Position numbers and translations under genes: made by a program. 64,000 nucleotides of DNA, from assembly GCA_013349405.1 (NCBI GenBank), contig DUZS01000012.1, forward strand, positions 26,831-90,830, read 5' to 3'. The first letter of the stretch is position 1. Each line of letters starts with the position of its first letter. Under the pieces are notes generated by a model, which was not told the DNA's origin, ran no database searches, and was given only the letters and a program-made list of their open reading frames with translations. Shown one piece after another: positions 25,845-32,844 of this stretch. Source of the stretch: Desulfuromonadales bacterium (lineage in GTDB: Bacteria > Desulfobacterota > Desulfuromonadia > Geobacterales > Pseudopelobacteraceae).

Positions 25845-26804
25845 TCAGTTACCATAACACTCTGTCAAGCAAAATAAGTTATGATCAATCTTTTTTTTGA
25901 TAATTTCCTCTGCCTGAGTAAAATGATCACCGCTGCCATCAATCCAGTTAATGGCAACACCATGCCGCTCTATCCTTCGGAACCAGTTTCCCTGCTTTTT
26001 GGCGAAATCATGGATTGCACTGTTCAGCTTCTGAAGCATGTCATTTCTCGCTATGGCACCCTGAAGATAGGAACCGACATAGCGGTATTCAAGTCCATAA
26101 TAATCGAGCCGCTCCCAGGATATGCCGCTGGCAAGGAGACATGCAACCTCTTCTATCAAACCATTCTCAAGACGTTCTTTCAGGCGGGTGGTTATCCTCT
26201 GTCGCAACAATTCGCGCTCCCACCTGATGCCAATAACTACGGAATGTACCTGAGGCCGGGGTACAGTCGCAGCATCTTGTGCCAATTCCGCACGGGCAAT
26301 TTCGATCGCCCGGACCGTACGCTCCCGATCAAGCAGATCAGTGCTGTTGTGCAGAGTCGCTTTGAGACGCCATAACTCCTCTGCCAGATCAGCGTCACTC
26401 TTCAGTGCCAGATCACTCCGCAGAGCGTCGTCCTTCGGTACTTCAACCATCCGGTAACCACGCAGTGCTGCATCCAGATACAGACCGCTGCCGCCGCAGA
26501 GAATCGGAAGCGCCTTCCGGGTGGAAATGTCAGCTACGGCGCTCAAAAATCTGCGCTGGAACTCAAAGACGCTGAACTCTTCGCCGGCATCCAGAATATC
26601 GATCAGATGGTATGGGATCTGACCATATTCGTGGAGATCCTTACCGCTGCCTATGTCCATGCCGCGAAAAACCTGGCGCGAATCAGCAGAAATGATCTCT
26701 CCGCCATATTTTTCCGCCAGAGCGGCGGCCAGGCGCGTCTTCCCCGATGCCGTCGGACCGAGTATGGTAAGAATATTGTGAGATATTTCTGCTTCACTCA
26801 TCAT
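25845..26804 (-). CDS. miaA: tRNA dimethylallyltransferase MiaA
   Basis: A 319-residue MiaA with the P-loop LGPTASGKTRLA, the substrate motif ISADSRQVFRGMDIGSGK and the C-terminal WFRRIERHG. It prenylates A37 in tRNAs that read codons starting with U. The start overlaps the uvrC stop region by 11 bases, so the pair is translationally coupled with uvrC first. Two adjacent ATGs exist; both lie near an AGAGG site. Confidence 0.95.
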   Translation of the reverse strand: MMSEAEISHNILTILGPTASGKTRLAAALAEKYGGEIISADSRQVFRGMDIGSGKDLHEYGQIPYHLIDILDAGEEFSVFEFQRRFLSAVADISTRKALPILCGGSGLYLDAALRGYRMVEVPKDDALRSDLALKSDADLAEELWRLKATLHNSTDLLDRERTVRAIEIARAELAQDAATVPRPQVHSVVIGIRWERELLRQRITTRLKERLENGLIEEVACLLASGISWERLDYYGLEYRYVGSYLQGAIARNDMLQKLNSAIHDFAKKQGNWFRRIERHGVAINWIDGSGDHFTQAEEIIKKKIDHNLFCLTECYGN

Positions 26805-28635
26805 GCAGGCCTCTGTATACGGTTTCCGCAGTTGTCCGGTTGAAGCCCGGTACGGTCATGATATCTTCCACGGAGGCCTCCCTCAGGCGCTGGAGACTGG
26901 CGAAATGCCTTAATAGCGTTGTGCGGCGTTTCGGGCCAATTCCGGGAACGCTGTCAATTCCCGATGCAATGCCTTCCCTGCTGCGCAGCTTCCGGTGATA
27001 GCCGATAGCGAAGCGGTGCGCCTCATTGCGGACAGCTGCCAGCAGCAGCAGCGGCTTTGAATTCTGGCGCAGCACGACCGGATTCTTTCTACCGGGCAGA
27101 AAGACCCGTTCAGCACTTTTTTCTGCCGTTTCTGCAGAAGTGTCATGGCTAACGCGGCTTTTGGCCAGCGATACCAGATCAAAACTCCCTGACAGCCCAA
27201 GTTCGGCAAGTATCTCCTGCACGGCATGCAACTGGCCTACCCCGCCGTCAACAATGACAAGATCAGGCCCGCTCTCTTTGTCATACGTTTCGGCACGAAA
27301 GCGTCGCTGCATAATCTCCCGGAGCATGGCAAAATCATCCTGACCTTCAACGGTTTTGATGCGGTAATGGCGATAGCTGCTCCGGTCAGCCATGCCGCCG
27401 GTGAACACGGCGCAACTGCCCACCGAAAAACGGCCCTGAATGGTGGAAATATCATAGCACTCAATCCGCCTGGGAAGCCGGCTCAAATGGAGCAGCCGGG
27501 AGATTTCGGCCAGAACCGCTGCAGCGGTCGCCTGTTCGTCACCACGCTCCCGGTATGCAGAGGCGGCATTTTTGCCGGCAAGGGCAACCAGTTCCCGTTT
27601 GGTGCCGCGCTGCGGGAGGGTAAGCAGCACCTTGCTCCCCTTCAGTTCGCCGAGCAGCTCGGCCAGTGTTCCCCCTTCTTCAATGGCACGCGGGAGAAGT
27701 ATCTCTTCAGGAATAAAAACCGTGCCGGTGTAATACTGCAGCAGAAATGCCGAGATGGCGGCGGCATCGTCCAGTTCCCAGGAAAAGGAGAGCTGATGGG
27801 TGCCGGAGAGGACTCCGGCACGAATAAAGAGCAGCGCAATTTCAATGCTGCTCTCATTTCGATAGAAGCCGACGACATCACTGTCGCCGCCGCGCAGTAC
27901 GACTTTCTGCTTCTCGACGGTCACTTCAATTGACCGGAGCAGATTGCGCCAGCGGGCGGCCTCTTCATAGAGCATATGCTCTGAGGCATCGTTCATGCGC
28001 CGCTTGAATTGTGCAACAAGCAGCCGACCTTTCCCCTCAAGAAAAAGCATCGCGCCCTCGACCAGAGCAGCATACGCCTCCCGCGTAATCAAGTGATGGC
28101 AGGGCGCGCTGCACTGGCCGATCTGGTGGTAGAGGCAGGGGCGCTTGCGGGACATGCAGGCAGCGAGCGGGTAGTGACGGAGGGGAAACATCCGGATCAT
28201 CTGGCGAAGGACATCCCGTGCGGCAGAACCGGAGGAATAGGGGCCGAAATAACGAGCCCCGTCATGAGGGCGCTTACGAACGACCGTAAAACGTGCAAAC
28301 TCCTCCTGCGGATCAATGCGCAGAGAAAAATAGGTTTTGTCGTCTTTGAGATTGAGGTTGTAGCGGGGGTGGTGCTGCTTGATAAGCGTGTTTTCAAGGA
28401 GCAACGCCTCTTTTTCCGTGTCTGTCAGCACAACCTCAATATCGACAACCTTGGCCATCAGAAATTTGATTTGATAGCGCGCATCGCCAGCCTGTTTAAA
28501 ATAAGAGCGCACCCGCTGCCGGAGATTGCGAGCCTTGCCGACATAGATTATTTCACCGGAGGCATCCCGCATCAGGTAGACGCCGGGAGAGGACGGAAAT
28601 TGCTGAACCTTGTTTTCGAGAGTCATGGAGGACAT
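26794..28635 (-). CDS. uvrC: Excinuclease ABC subunit C
   Basis: A 613-residue UvrC with an N-terminal GIY-YIG nuclease (PGVYLMRDASGEIIYVGKA, about residues 17-35), a Cys-containing linker (CMSRKRPCLYHQIGQCSAPC), the UVR motif, the RNase H-like C-terminal nuclease (ECYDISTIQG, LVIVDGGVGQL) and tandem helix-hairpin-helix ends. It makes both incisions in nucleotide excision repair. GGAGG lies 12 bases before the ATG; a second ATG three codons in is possible. Confidence 0.96.
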   Translation of the reverse strand: MSSMTLENKVQQFPSSPGVYLMRDASGEIIYVGKARNLRQRVRSYFKQAGDARYQIKFLMAKVVDIEVVLTDTEKEALLLENTLIKQHHPRYNLNLKDDKTYFSLRIDPQEEFARFTVVRKRPHDGARYFGPYSSGSAARDVLRQMIRMFPLRHYPLAACMSRKRPCLYHQIGQCSAPCHHLITREAYAALVEGAMLFLEGKGRLLVAQFKRRMNDASEHMLYEEAARWRNLLRSIEVTVEKQKVVLRGGDSDVVGFYRNESSIEIALLFIRAGVLSGTHQLSFSWELDDAAAISAFLLQYYTGTVFIPEEILLPRAIEEGGTLAELLGELKGSKVLLTLPQRGTKRELVALAGKNAASAYRERGDEQATAAAVLAEISRLLHLSRLPRRIECYDISTIQGRFSVGSCAVFTGGMADRSSYRHYRIKTVEGQDDFAMLREIMQRRFRAETYDKESGPDLVIVDGGVGQLHAVQEILAELGLSGSFDLVSLAKSRVSHDTSAETAEKSAERVFLPGRKNPVVLRQNSKPLLLLAAVRNEAHRFAIGYHRKLRSREGIASGIDSVPGIGPKRRTTLLRHFASLQRLREASVEDIMTVPGFNRTTAETVYRGLHDE

Positions 28636-28739
28636 TCTACCTGTTTGCCTCCGGAATGTGAAGAGGCATCCTTTACGCAGGATCTGCCCTTTTATAGATT
28701 TGCGCGAGAAAAGGAATGAGAGGCGCGGTAGAGGCTCAG

Positions 28740-29100
28740 GTAACCCGATTAAAAAGGAGTGCCAGCTACCGTTATTGGCACAGCGGCCTTAACCGGCGCA
28801 ACCACGACAAACTGATGGCAGAAAAGGTCAGCTTATAGGTGCCGGCTGCCGGCGTCTGGGTGCCGGGGACAACGGTCGTTGGTGTGGTCAGTTTATGTCG
28901 CCTCTGCGAATGCCGCAGGCACCACCGCCGGCAATTGTTGCGGTAGTTGCTGGCTTGGCTACATACCCTGTACTGCTGTTGCCGCCGCTGACGAAGCGTC
29001 CGGCGTTGCTGGTTAAATTGGGGCTGTTCATGGTGGTTGCCAGCGCCGTCGTTGCACACACAAGTACGGCAGCGAGTGCTGAGATAATCTGCTGTTTCAT
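28740..29100 (-). pseudogene. Decayed small exported protein gene
   Basis: From an ATG at 29100 with a GGAGGAACC site, 70 codons begin with a clear Sec signal peptide (MKQQIISALAAVLVCATTAL) followed by a Thr/Asn/Gly-rich strip, then stop. Plausible continuations lie in the other two frames: TPAAGTYKLTF, then HQFVVVAPVKAAVPITVAG. At least two frameshifts therefore seem to have broken a protein of about 115 residues. I cannot name the family. Alternatively the 70-residue product is all that is made. Confidence 0.5.
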
Positions 29101-29160
29101 AACCGGTTCCTCCGGTACTATTTATATGCTTGCTATATAAGACACTTTTTCATATCATAA

Positions 29161-29177
29161 AATCAGATTATCTGATT
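29161..29177 (+). promoter_or_regulatory. Palindromic operator before vapBC
   Basis: Arms AATCAGA and TCTGATT flank TTA, just before the GGGAGG ribosome-binding site of the antitoxin gene. Antitoxin-toxin complexes usually bind such sites to repress their own operon. Confidence 0.65.
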
Positions 29178-29190
29178 CTGGGAGGTACTC

Positions 29191-29454
29191 ATGCAGACAA
29201 TTACCGCAACCGATCTTTCCCGCAATTTTCGCGTCATGCTCAATCGAGTCGAATTCCAGCACGAAGAGTTGTTAATCGTTCGCAATAATTTCCCTGTCGC
29301 CCGGCTTATTCCCGGCCCTGCAACCATGACTGCCGCTGAAGCATTTGGCGACCTCTATCGTACTCTGCCTGCGGATGCGGGTAAAACCTGGCTTACCGAC
29401 AGTCGCCTTGACGATAACTGTGACAGCGAGGTGCGTGATCCATGGGTTTCCTGA
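29191..29454 (+). CDS. Phd/YefM-type antitoxin (VapB partner)
   Basis: An 87-residue protein: ITATDLSRNFRVMLNRVEFQ followed by HEELLIVRNNFPVARLIPG is the Phd/YefM DNA-binding fold, and the acidic tail (TDSRLDDNCDSEVRD) is where such antitoxins wrap the toxin. The last 13 bases overlap the PIN-domain toxin gene. The palindrome at 29161-29177 is its likely operator. Confidence 0.85.
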   Translation: MQTITATDLSRNFRVMLNRVEFQHEELLIVRNNFPVARLIPGPATMTAAEAFGDLYRTLPADAGKTWLTDSRLDDNCDSEVRDPWVS

Positions 29455-29846
29455 TTGATACCTGTATCTGGATTGATGTCGAGCAGGGAAACCTTGCCCC
29501 TGCTGATATTGTTGCCGTCACCGGAGTAGAGCCGGTCTATCTCTCTCCGGTCACCATCGCCGAGCTGAAATTCGGTGCCGAATGTGCGGCAACACCGGCG
29601 ATCCGCCAGCAACGCCTGGCTTCGCTTGCCAGAATACGGGTTAAACCGGTTCTGCGGATTGATGAAACCACCGGAGAAATCTTTGGTTCGCTTGCCGCTC
29701 AATTGAAAGCCGGTGGAAAGAATCCGCGGCCCCGCATACAGGATCTCTGGCTTGCCAGTCAGGCGGTTCAGCATGGTTTTTCGCTCCTTACCCGCAATGT
29801 AAAAGATTTTGCTGACATTCCGGGGTTAGTTGTAGTGACGGTGTAA
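29442..29846 (+). CDS. vapC: VapC-type PIN-domain toxin
   Basis: A 134-residue PIN ribonuclease with the acidic residues expected at the metal site: Asp in FLIDTCIWIDV, Glu in VTIAELKFGAE, Asp in RIQDLWLASQA, and the later NVKDFADIPGL. VapC toxins cut tRNA or rRNA at defined sites and are held by their antitoxin. It overlaps the antitoxin gene by 13 bases, ensuring coupled synthesis. All key residues are present, so it looks functional. Confidence 0.9.
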   Translation: MGFLIDTCIWIDVEQGNLAPADIVAVTGVEPVYLSPVTIAELKFGAECAATPAIRQQRLASLARIRVKPVLRIDETTGEIFGSLAAQLKAGGKNPRPRIQDLWLASQAVQHGFSLLTRNVKDFADIPGLVVVTV

Positions 29847-29924
29847 TTCTTCAAATGCTGTCAATCTTGTCATCATTCATCATCTGTGCTACCGTATTTT
29901 CACCAAAAGTGAGGAGGCGACATC

Positions 29925-30155
29925 ATGCCAACAGCACAAAAAAATCAACTTCAGCACCATTTGGTCGAGACATTCTCTACCCTTACCTCTCCACAAAAAC
30001 GTGAAGTTATTGATTTTGCGGAATTCGTCGCCAAGCGTGGCAGAGCAACAAAGCCAGTAAAGCGAGCCACCGGTTCACTTGAGGCTCTTTTTGACATCGC
30101 GACTGATTGCAAGGACACTGATCTTTCCACCAGGCATGATGAATATCTAACCTAG
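29925..30155 (+). CDS. Lone DUF2281/VapB-like antitoxin
   Basis: A 76-residue protein with an N-terminal helical region (LVETFSTLTSPQKREVIDFA) and the tail SLEALFDIATDCKDTDLSTR seen in small antitoxins that precede PIN toxins. A GAGGAGG ribosome-binding site precedes the ATG. No toxin frame follows: the next 474 bases hold no convincing gene. Either it is an orphan that could neutralise a toxin elsewhere or its toxin was deleted. Confidence 0.65.
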   Translation: MPTAQKNQLQHHLVETFSTLTSPQKREVIDFAEFVAKRGRATKPVKRATGSLEALFDIATDCKDTDLSTRHDEYLT

Positions 30156-30629
30156 CGCCAGTTCTTGCAACAGGGCCTTCTATACTCCCAGGCCAATATT
30201 CCCTGTAAGATTTCCGCCCAAGATATCTGGTTCAAGTGTCTTATGGCTCAATGTCTTTTTAGCCCCACGATATTCTGCCCATTGCTCAGATTCTGCATTC
30301 TTAGCCATCACGAGGATGGGTGTAATAAAATATTCCCAAACTGATTGAGACAACTGCAAAAAACGTTACCGTTATGCCGAAAATTCGCACAATGGCATTG
30401 AAGATGCACCAATGGAGACGTTCATTATATCCGCGCATTAAATGCTAACGACGAAATTTTCAGGGTTTTTATCATTTGGTATTTTTCTCAGATAACGGGC
30501 ATGAAGTTGACCCGCCGTCTTTTGGGCGGATCTAACTTTCTGGTTGGAAATTCGCCTTTCTTGCCTTTGCCTTGCTGCTTTTTCTGTCTTTTTGAATGAT
30601 TCTGTGGGGATATTTAGTAGCAGCATTTT
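30156..30629. other. 474 bases without a convincing gene
   Basis: One small minus-strand frame (30180-30308, or somewhat longer from upstream) encodes MAKNAESEQWAEYRGAKKTL and ends with GGNLTGNIGLGV. It has a coding look but no family I recognise and no good ribosome-binding site. A second minus frame at 30438-30626 is basic and low in complexity and is probably spurious. The stretch is likely degraded toxin-antitoxin or phage DNA. Confidence 0.4.
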
Positions 30630-30911
30630 CTAGGCAAGTTCTACTTTCAAACGTTTTCCAAGTGCCAGAGCTGCCCTTTCGAGAGTCTGTAATGTTACGG
30701 AAACATTCCCAGGGTCGAGCAATCTGTCAAGTGCCGAGCGGCTTGTGTGCATTTTGTGTGCAAGTGCAGTTTTTGAGAGATTTGATTTCTGCATCTCCTG
30801 CTCAATTTGATACGCGACAACTCGCTTGATTGCTGTGGCCTCCACGTCAGCCAGCAAACCTTCCTCTTGCAGAAAATCGTCAAAGTTTGATCCCGAGTGA
30901 ATGTTGTTCAT
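30630..30911 (-). CDS. XRE-family antitoxin (HigA-like)
   Basis: A 93-residue protein with a helix-turn-helix (LSKTALAHKMHTSRSALDRL, about residues 45-64) and the end TLERAALALGKRLKVELA, the pattern of antitoxins downstream of phage-derived Gp49-like toxins. The ATG at 30911 has GGAGG upstream and overlaps the toxin stop as ATGA. Toxin-first order is the HigBA arrangement. Confidence 0.87.
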   Translation of the reverse strand: MNNIHSGSNFDDFLQEEGLLADVEATAIKRVVAYQIEQEMQKSNLSKTALAHKMHTSRSALDRLLDPGNVSVTLQTLERAALALGKRLKVELA

Positions 30912-31264
30912 TGTTTGTTCCTCCAATAGTTACCGAGTCTTACTGTTGCCGTTTTGAGTTCGTTTAGTGGTGTCTTATTTGATTTCTTGATGAATCCATG
31001 AAGCAGAATCATCTGGCTTCCATCGACGGTGAATAAAACCCGCGCTATGCCGTCCGGCAATGATGAGCGGACTTCCCACAGGTTCTTGTCCATTTTTCTG
31101 ATAAGCGGCATTCCCAAAGGCCAGCCAAGTTGAGCTGTTTTGATGTCTTCACCAATAATTCGCTTATCGTCTCGGGGAAGTCCTTTCAGCCAGTCACGTA
31201 CCGGCTCATTTCCGGCATCGGTACGATAAAAGTTCACAGTAAGGATGAAATTGGTCTGTTCCAC
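30908..31264 (-). CDS. RelE/HigB-like toxin (phage-derived Gp49 type)
   Basis: A 118-residue RelE-superfamily mRNA interferase: VRDWLKGLPRDDKRIIGEDI, then GWPLGMPLIRKMDKNLWEVR and ILLHGFIKKSNKTPLNELKT are the hallmark blocks of the Gp49-like (DUF891) group. These toxins cleave mRNA in the ribosomal A site. The GTG at 31264 is the only start that keeps the fold, though its ribosome-binding site is weak. The antitoxin gene is fused by ATGA overlap. Confidence 0.87.
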   Translation of the reverse strand: MEQTNFILTVNFYRTDAGNEPVRDWLKGLPRDDKRIIGEDIKTAQLGWPLGMPLIRKMDKNLWEVRSSLPDGIARVLFTVDGSQMILLHGFIKKSNKTPLNELKTATVRLGNYWRNKQ

Positions 31265-31301
31265 GTCAACAGTGTACCATAATTGGTGCAGCCTTCAACA
31301 A

Positions 31302-31332
31302 AATAATGGCCGGGGCTTGCCCGGCCATTATT
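31302..31332 (-). terminator. Long GC-rich hairpin, likely terminator of the upstream toxin-antitoxin pair
   Basis: Two 13-bp arms (AATAATGGCCGGG and CCCGGCCATTATT) surround a 5-base loop. On the minus strand the arm runs into ATTATTTTG, a fair T-rich tail. It lies 240 bases beyond the minus-strand pair at 31571-32246. Confidence 0.6.
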
Positions 31333-31361
31333 AATAGGGAGAATGTCCCTCTTTTCGCCGT

Positions 31362-31413
31362 GAGGCAGAGGAAACGCCAGTCGCCTACGGGCTCCTTCTG
31401 TTTCCTCTGCCTC
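31362..31413. repeat. 14-bp perfect inverted repeat with 24-base loop
   Basis: GAGGCAGAGGAAAC (31362-31375) and GTTTCCTCTGCCTC (31400-31413) are perfectly complementary. The loop contains GTCGCCTACGGGC. No gene overlaps it. It may be a small structured RNA, a palindromic REP-like element or a transposon relic. Confidence 0.6.
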
Positions 31414-31507
31414 TCTAAAACCCTCAACTTGCTACTCTCAAGTGAGGTAATAAATCGGGAATTATAATACCACATTAAGCGCAGTTTAAAAAGGTCCACT
31501 TCGGGCG

Positions 31508-31537
31508 AATCTAAACTTTCATTAAAAAGTTTAGATT
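31508..31537. repeat. 12-bp perfect inverted repeat with 6-base loop
   Basis: AATCTAAACTTT and AAAGTTTAGATT flank CATTAA, 34 bases beyond the stop of the XRE antitoxin at 31571. It could be a weak terminator or a protein-binding palindrome. With 31302-31332 and 31362-31413 it makes three strong hairpins in the 306 bases between two toxin-antitoxin pairs; nothing else is seen there. Confidence 0.6.
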
Positions 31538-31570
31538 CATCCAGACGGTATCAATGCAGAGATGATTCGT

Positions 31571-31885
31571 TCAAATCAAGGCCTGAATTCCCTTACGATC
31601 AAGAATATTCAATAATTTTTGTGAAGGGCCGCCGGGGTGTTTTTCACCAATCTCCCATTTCTGAATCGTGGACAAGCTCGTGTTCAGTATAGACGCCATG
31701 ACCGCCTGGCTAATTCGGTACCGTTCCCGTAGTGATTTTATCTGTTCGGATGAATAATCGGGAACCGGTGGAACACATAGAGTGTCGTAACGCTCCATTG
31801 ATTGTTTACTAACAATGCCAAGACGGCAAAGGTCGGACGCAGTTTCATGTACAGCGTCAAGGATGCTACTGGTTTGCTTCCTCAT
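31571..31885 (-). CDS. XRE-family antitoxin, second pair
   Basis: A 104-residue antitoxin of the HigA/NadS type. The N-terminal half (ASDLCRLGIVSKQSMERYDT) is followed by a helix-turn-helix: LRERYRISQAVMASILNTSL and STIQKWEIGEKHPGGPS (about residues 51-87). It overlaps the upstream toxin gene by 20 bases. It probably represses its own promoter through the small palindrome at 32260-32268. Confidence 0.9.
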   Translation of the reverse strand: MRKQTSSILDAVHETASDLCRLGIVSKQSMERYDTLCVPPVPDYSSEQIKSLRERYRISQAVMASILNTSLSTIQKWEIGEKHPGGPSQKLLNILDRKGIQALI

Positions 31886-32246
31886 CGTTTACCTCCAGTA
31901 AGGCACCATCAATAACTGCTTGTCGGATCTGTTCTTCTTTCATGGAAAGAAGGTCGTCGGCAAGTAACTGAAGAGCCTCAAGTTCTTTTGTTGAAATATT
32001 CGCCCGTTCGTTTTTCTCAAATCCAAACACGAAAAACCATCGATTATTACGGTTGGTAGCCAACAATGTTCGAACGCTACCGCTTTTGCCTCTTCCCGGC
32101 AGTGCAATTCTTTTTTTGTAGACGCCACCACCGAGATCAGCGTCAACAAGTCCCATCACCATCTCTGCTACTGCATGGCATAACAACTTATCGACCAATC
32201 CCGCCTTACGAGCCCAACGATCAAATTTTCGGGTTTTGATAATCAT
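31866..32246 (-). CDS. RelE-superfamily toxin, second pair
   Basis: A 126-residue toxin whose block GVYKKRIALPGRGKSGSVRT and WFFVFGFEKNERANISTKEL match the HigB/RelE-like toxins linked to XRE antitoxins (DUF1044-type). The basic residues and the terminal acidic helix are intact. The ATG at 32246 lies downstream of a well-formed promoter at 32253-32281. It is the first gene of the pair. Confidence 0.88.
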   Translation of the reverse strand: MIIKTRKFDRWARKAGLVDKLLCHAVAEMVMGLVDADLGGGVYKKRIALPGRGKSGSVRTLLATNRNNRWFFVFGFEKNERANISTKELEALQLLADDLLSMKEEQIRQAVIDGALLEVNDEEANQ

Positions 32247-32252
32247 GTCGTC

Positions 32253-32281
32253 AATATAGCACTAAGTGATACCAAGTTCAA
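32253..32281 (-). promoter_or_regulatory. Sigma-70-type promoter and operator of the second RelE/XRE pair
   Basis: On the minus strand TTGAAC and TATATT are 17 bases apart. The spacer contains CACTTAGTG, the core of a palindrome TA-N-CACT-N-AGTG-N-TA, a likely autoregulatory site for the XRE antitoxin. Confidence 0.6.
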
Positions 32282-32339
32282 CTTAATGCTTGATTGAGTC
32301 AGCATCTTTCTCCCGACGTTACGCCGTAATCCCCAACAT

Positions 32340-32580
32340 TCATGCAATAAGGGGGGGCATTTGTAAAACTAGCAAAAAAACCTGGTCAGACTGCAATCGG
32401 TACCGGGAATGACCTATTGACTTCGTACCAGCCCAGCACGGCGATCTGCTGGGGGGGCTGCGAAGGAGGCTGACAGCTCCACCAGCCACTGCGCCATCCA
32501 CATAGGCCTTGGTGGTGGCGTCCGTGGTCGCGGTGGGTACACCCACCAATGTAATCATGCGTTTCACTCAAAATCGATAT
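32340..32580 (-). pseudogene. Fragment of a phage tail-fibre-like repeat protein
   Basis: The minus frame holds VPTATTDATTKAYVDGAVAG, the ATDATTKAYVD motif that recurs in phage tail-fibre and large surface proteins. The following residues shift frame (AVLGWYEVNRSFPV in the neighbouring frame). No complete gene is present. It marks past phage or surface-protein DNA at the edge of the toxin-antitoxin island. Confidence 0.6.
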
Positions 32581-32772
32581 CCTCTCATAACAAGAACGAT
32601 TATTTGTACTGATTTTGTACCAAATGGTTTCCAAACACTCGACAAGTTACATATTTCCGGAAAGGTTAATTCGCCCATTAATAATGCACGCTGCTTAAAA
32701 TTAAGGCAGCAGCAAAAAGCGGCACCACTTTAATAATTAAATGATTTAAGTATGTTATGAGTGTATGAGGGG

Positions 32773-32788
32773 CGGCAAAGTTATTGCA
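32773..32788 (+). promoter_or_regulatory. Sigma-54 (-24/-12) promoter of the ammonium transporter gene
   Basis: CGGCAAAGTTATTGCA has GG and GC exactly 10 bases apart and matches the consensus TGGCACG-N4-TTGCW at nearly all fixed positions (TTGCA is perfect). It ends 57 bases before the ATG at 32845. Sigma-54 control is the usual nitrogen-limitation switch for amt genes. Confidence 0.75.
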
Positions 32789-32844
32789 TAAACGAGAAGT
32801 TTGCCCAATGACGGGCAGACAGATACCAACGGGGGTAGTTCTGT

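Noticed and set aside
30438..30626. 62-codon minus-strand frame rich in Lys and Arg
   Set aside because: It has no ribosome-binding site, no recognised motif and an AT-poor random look; likely spurious.
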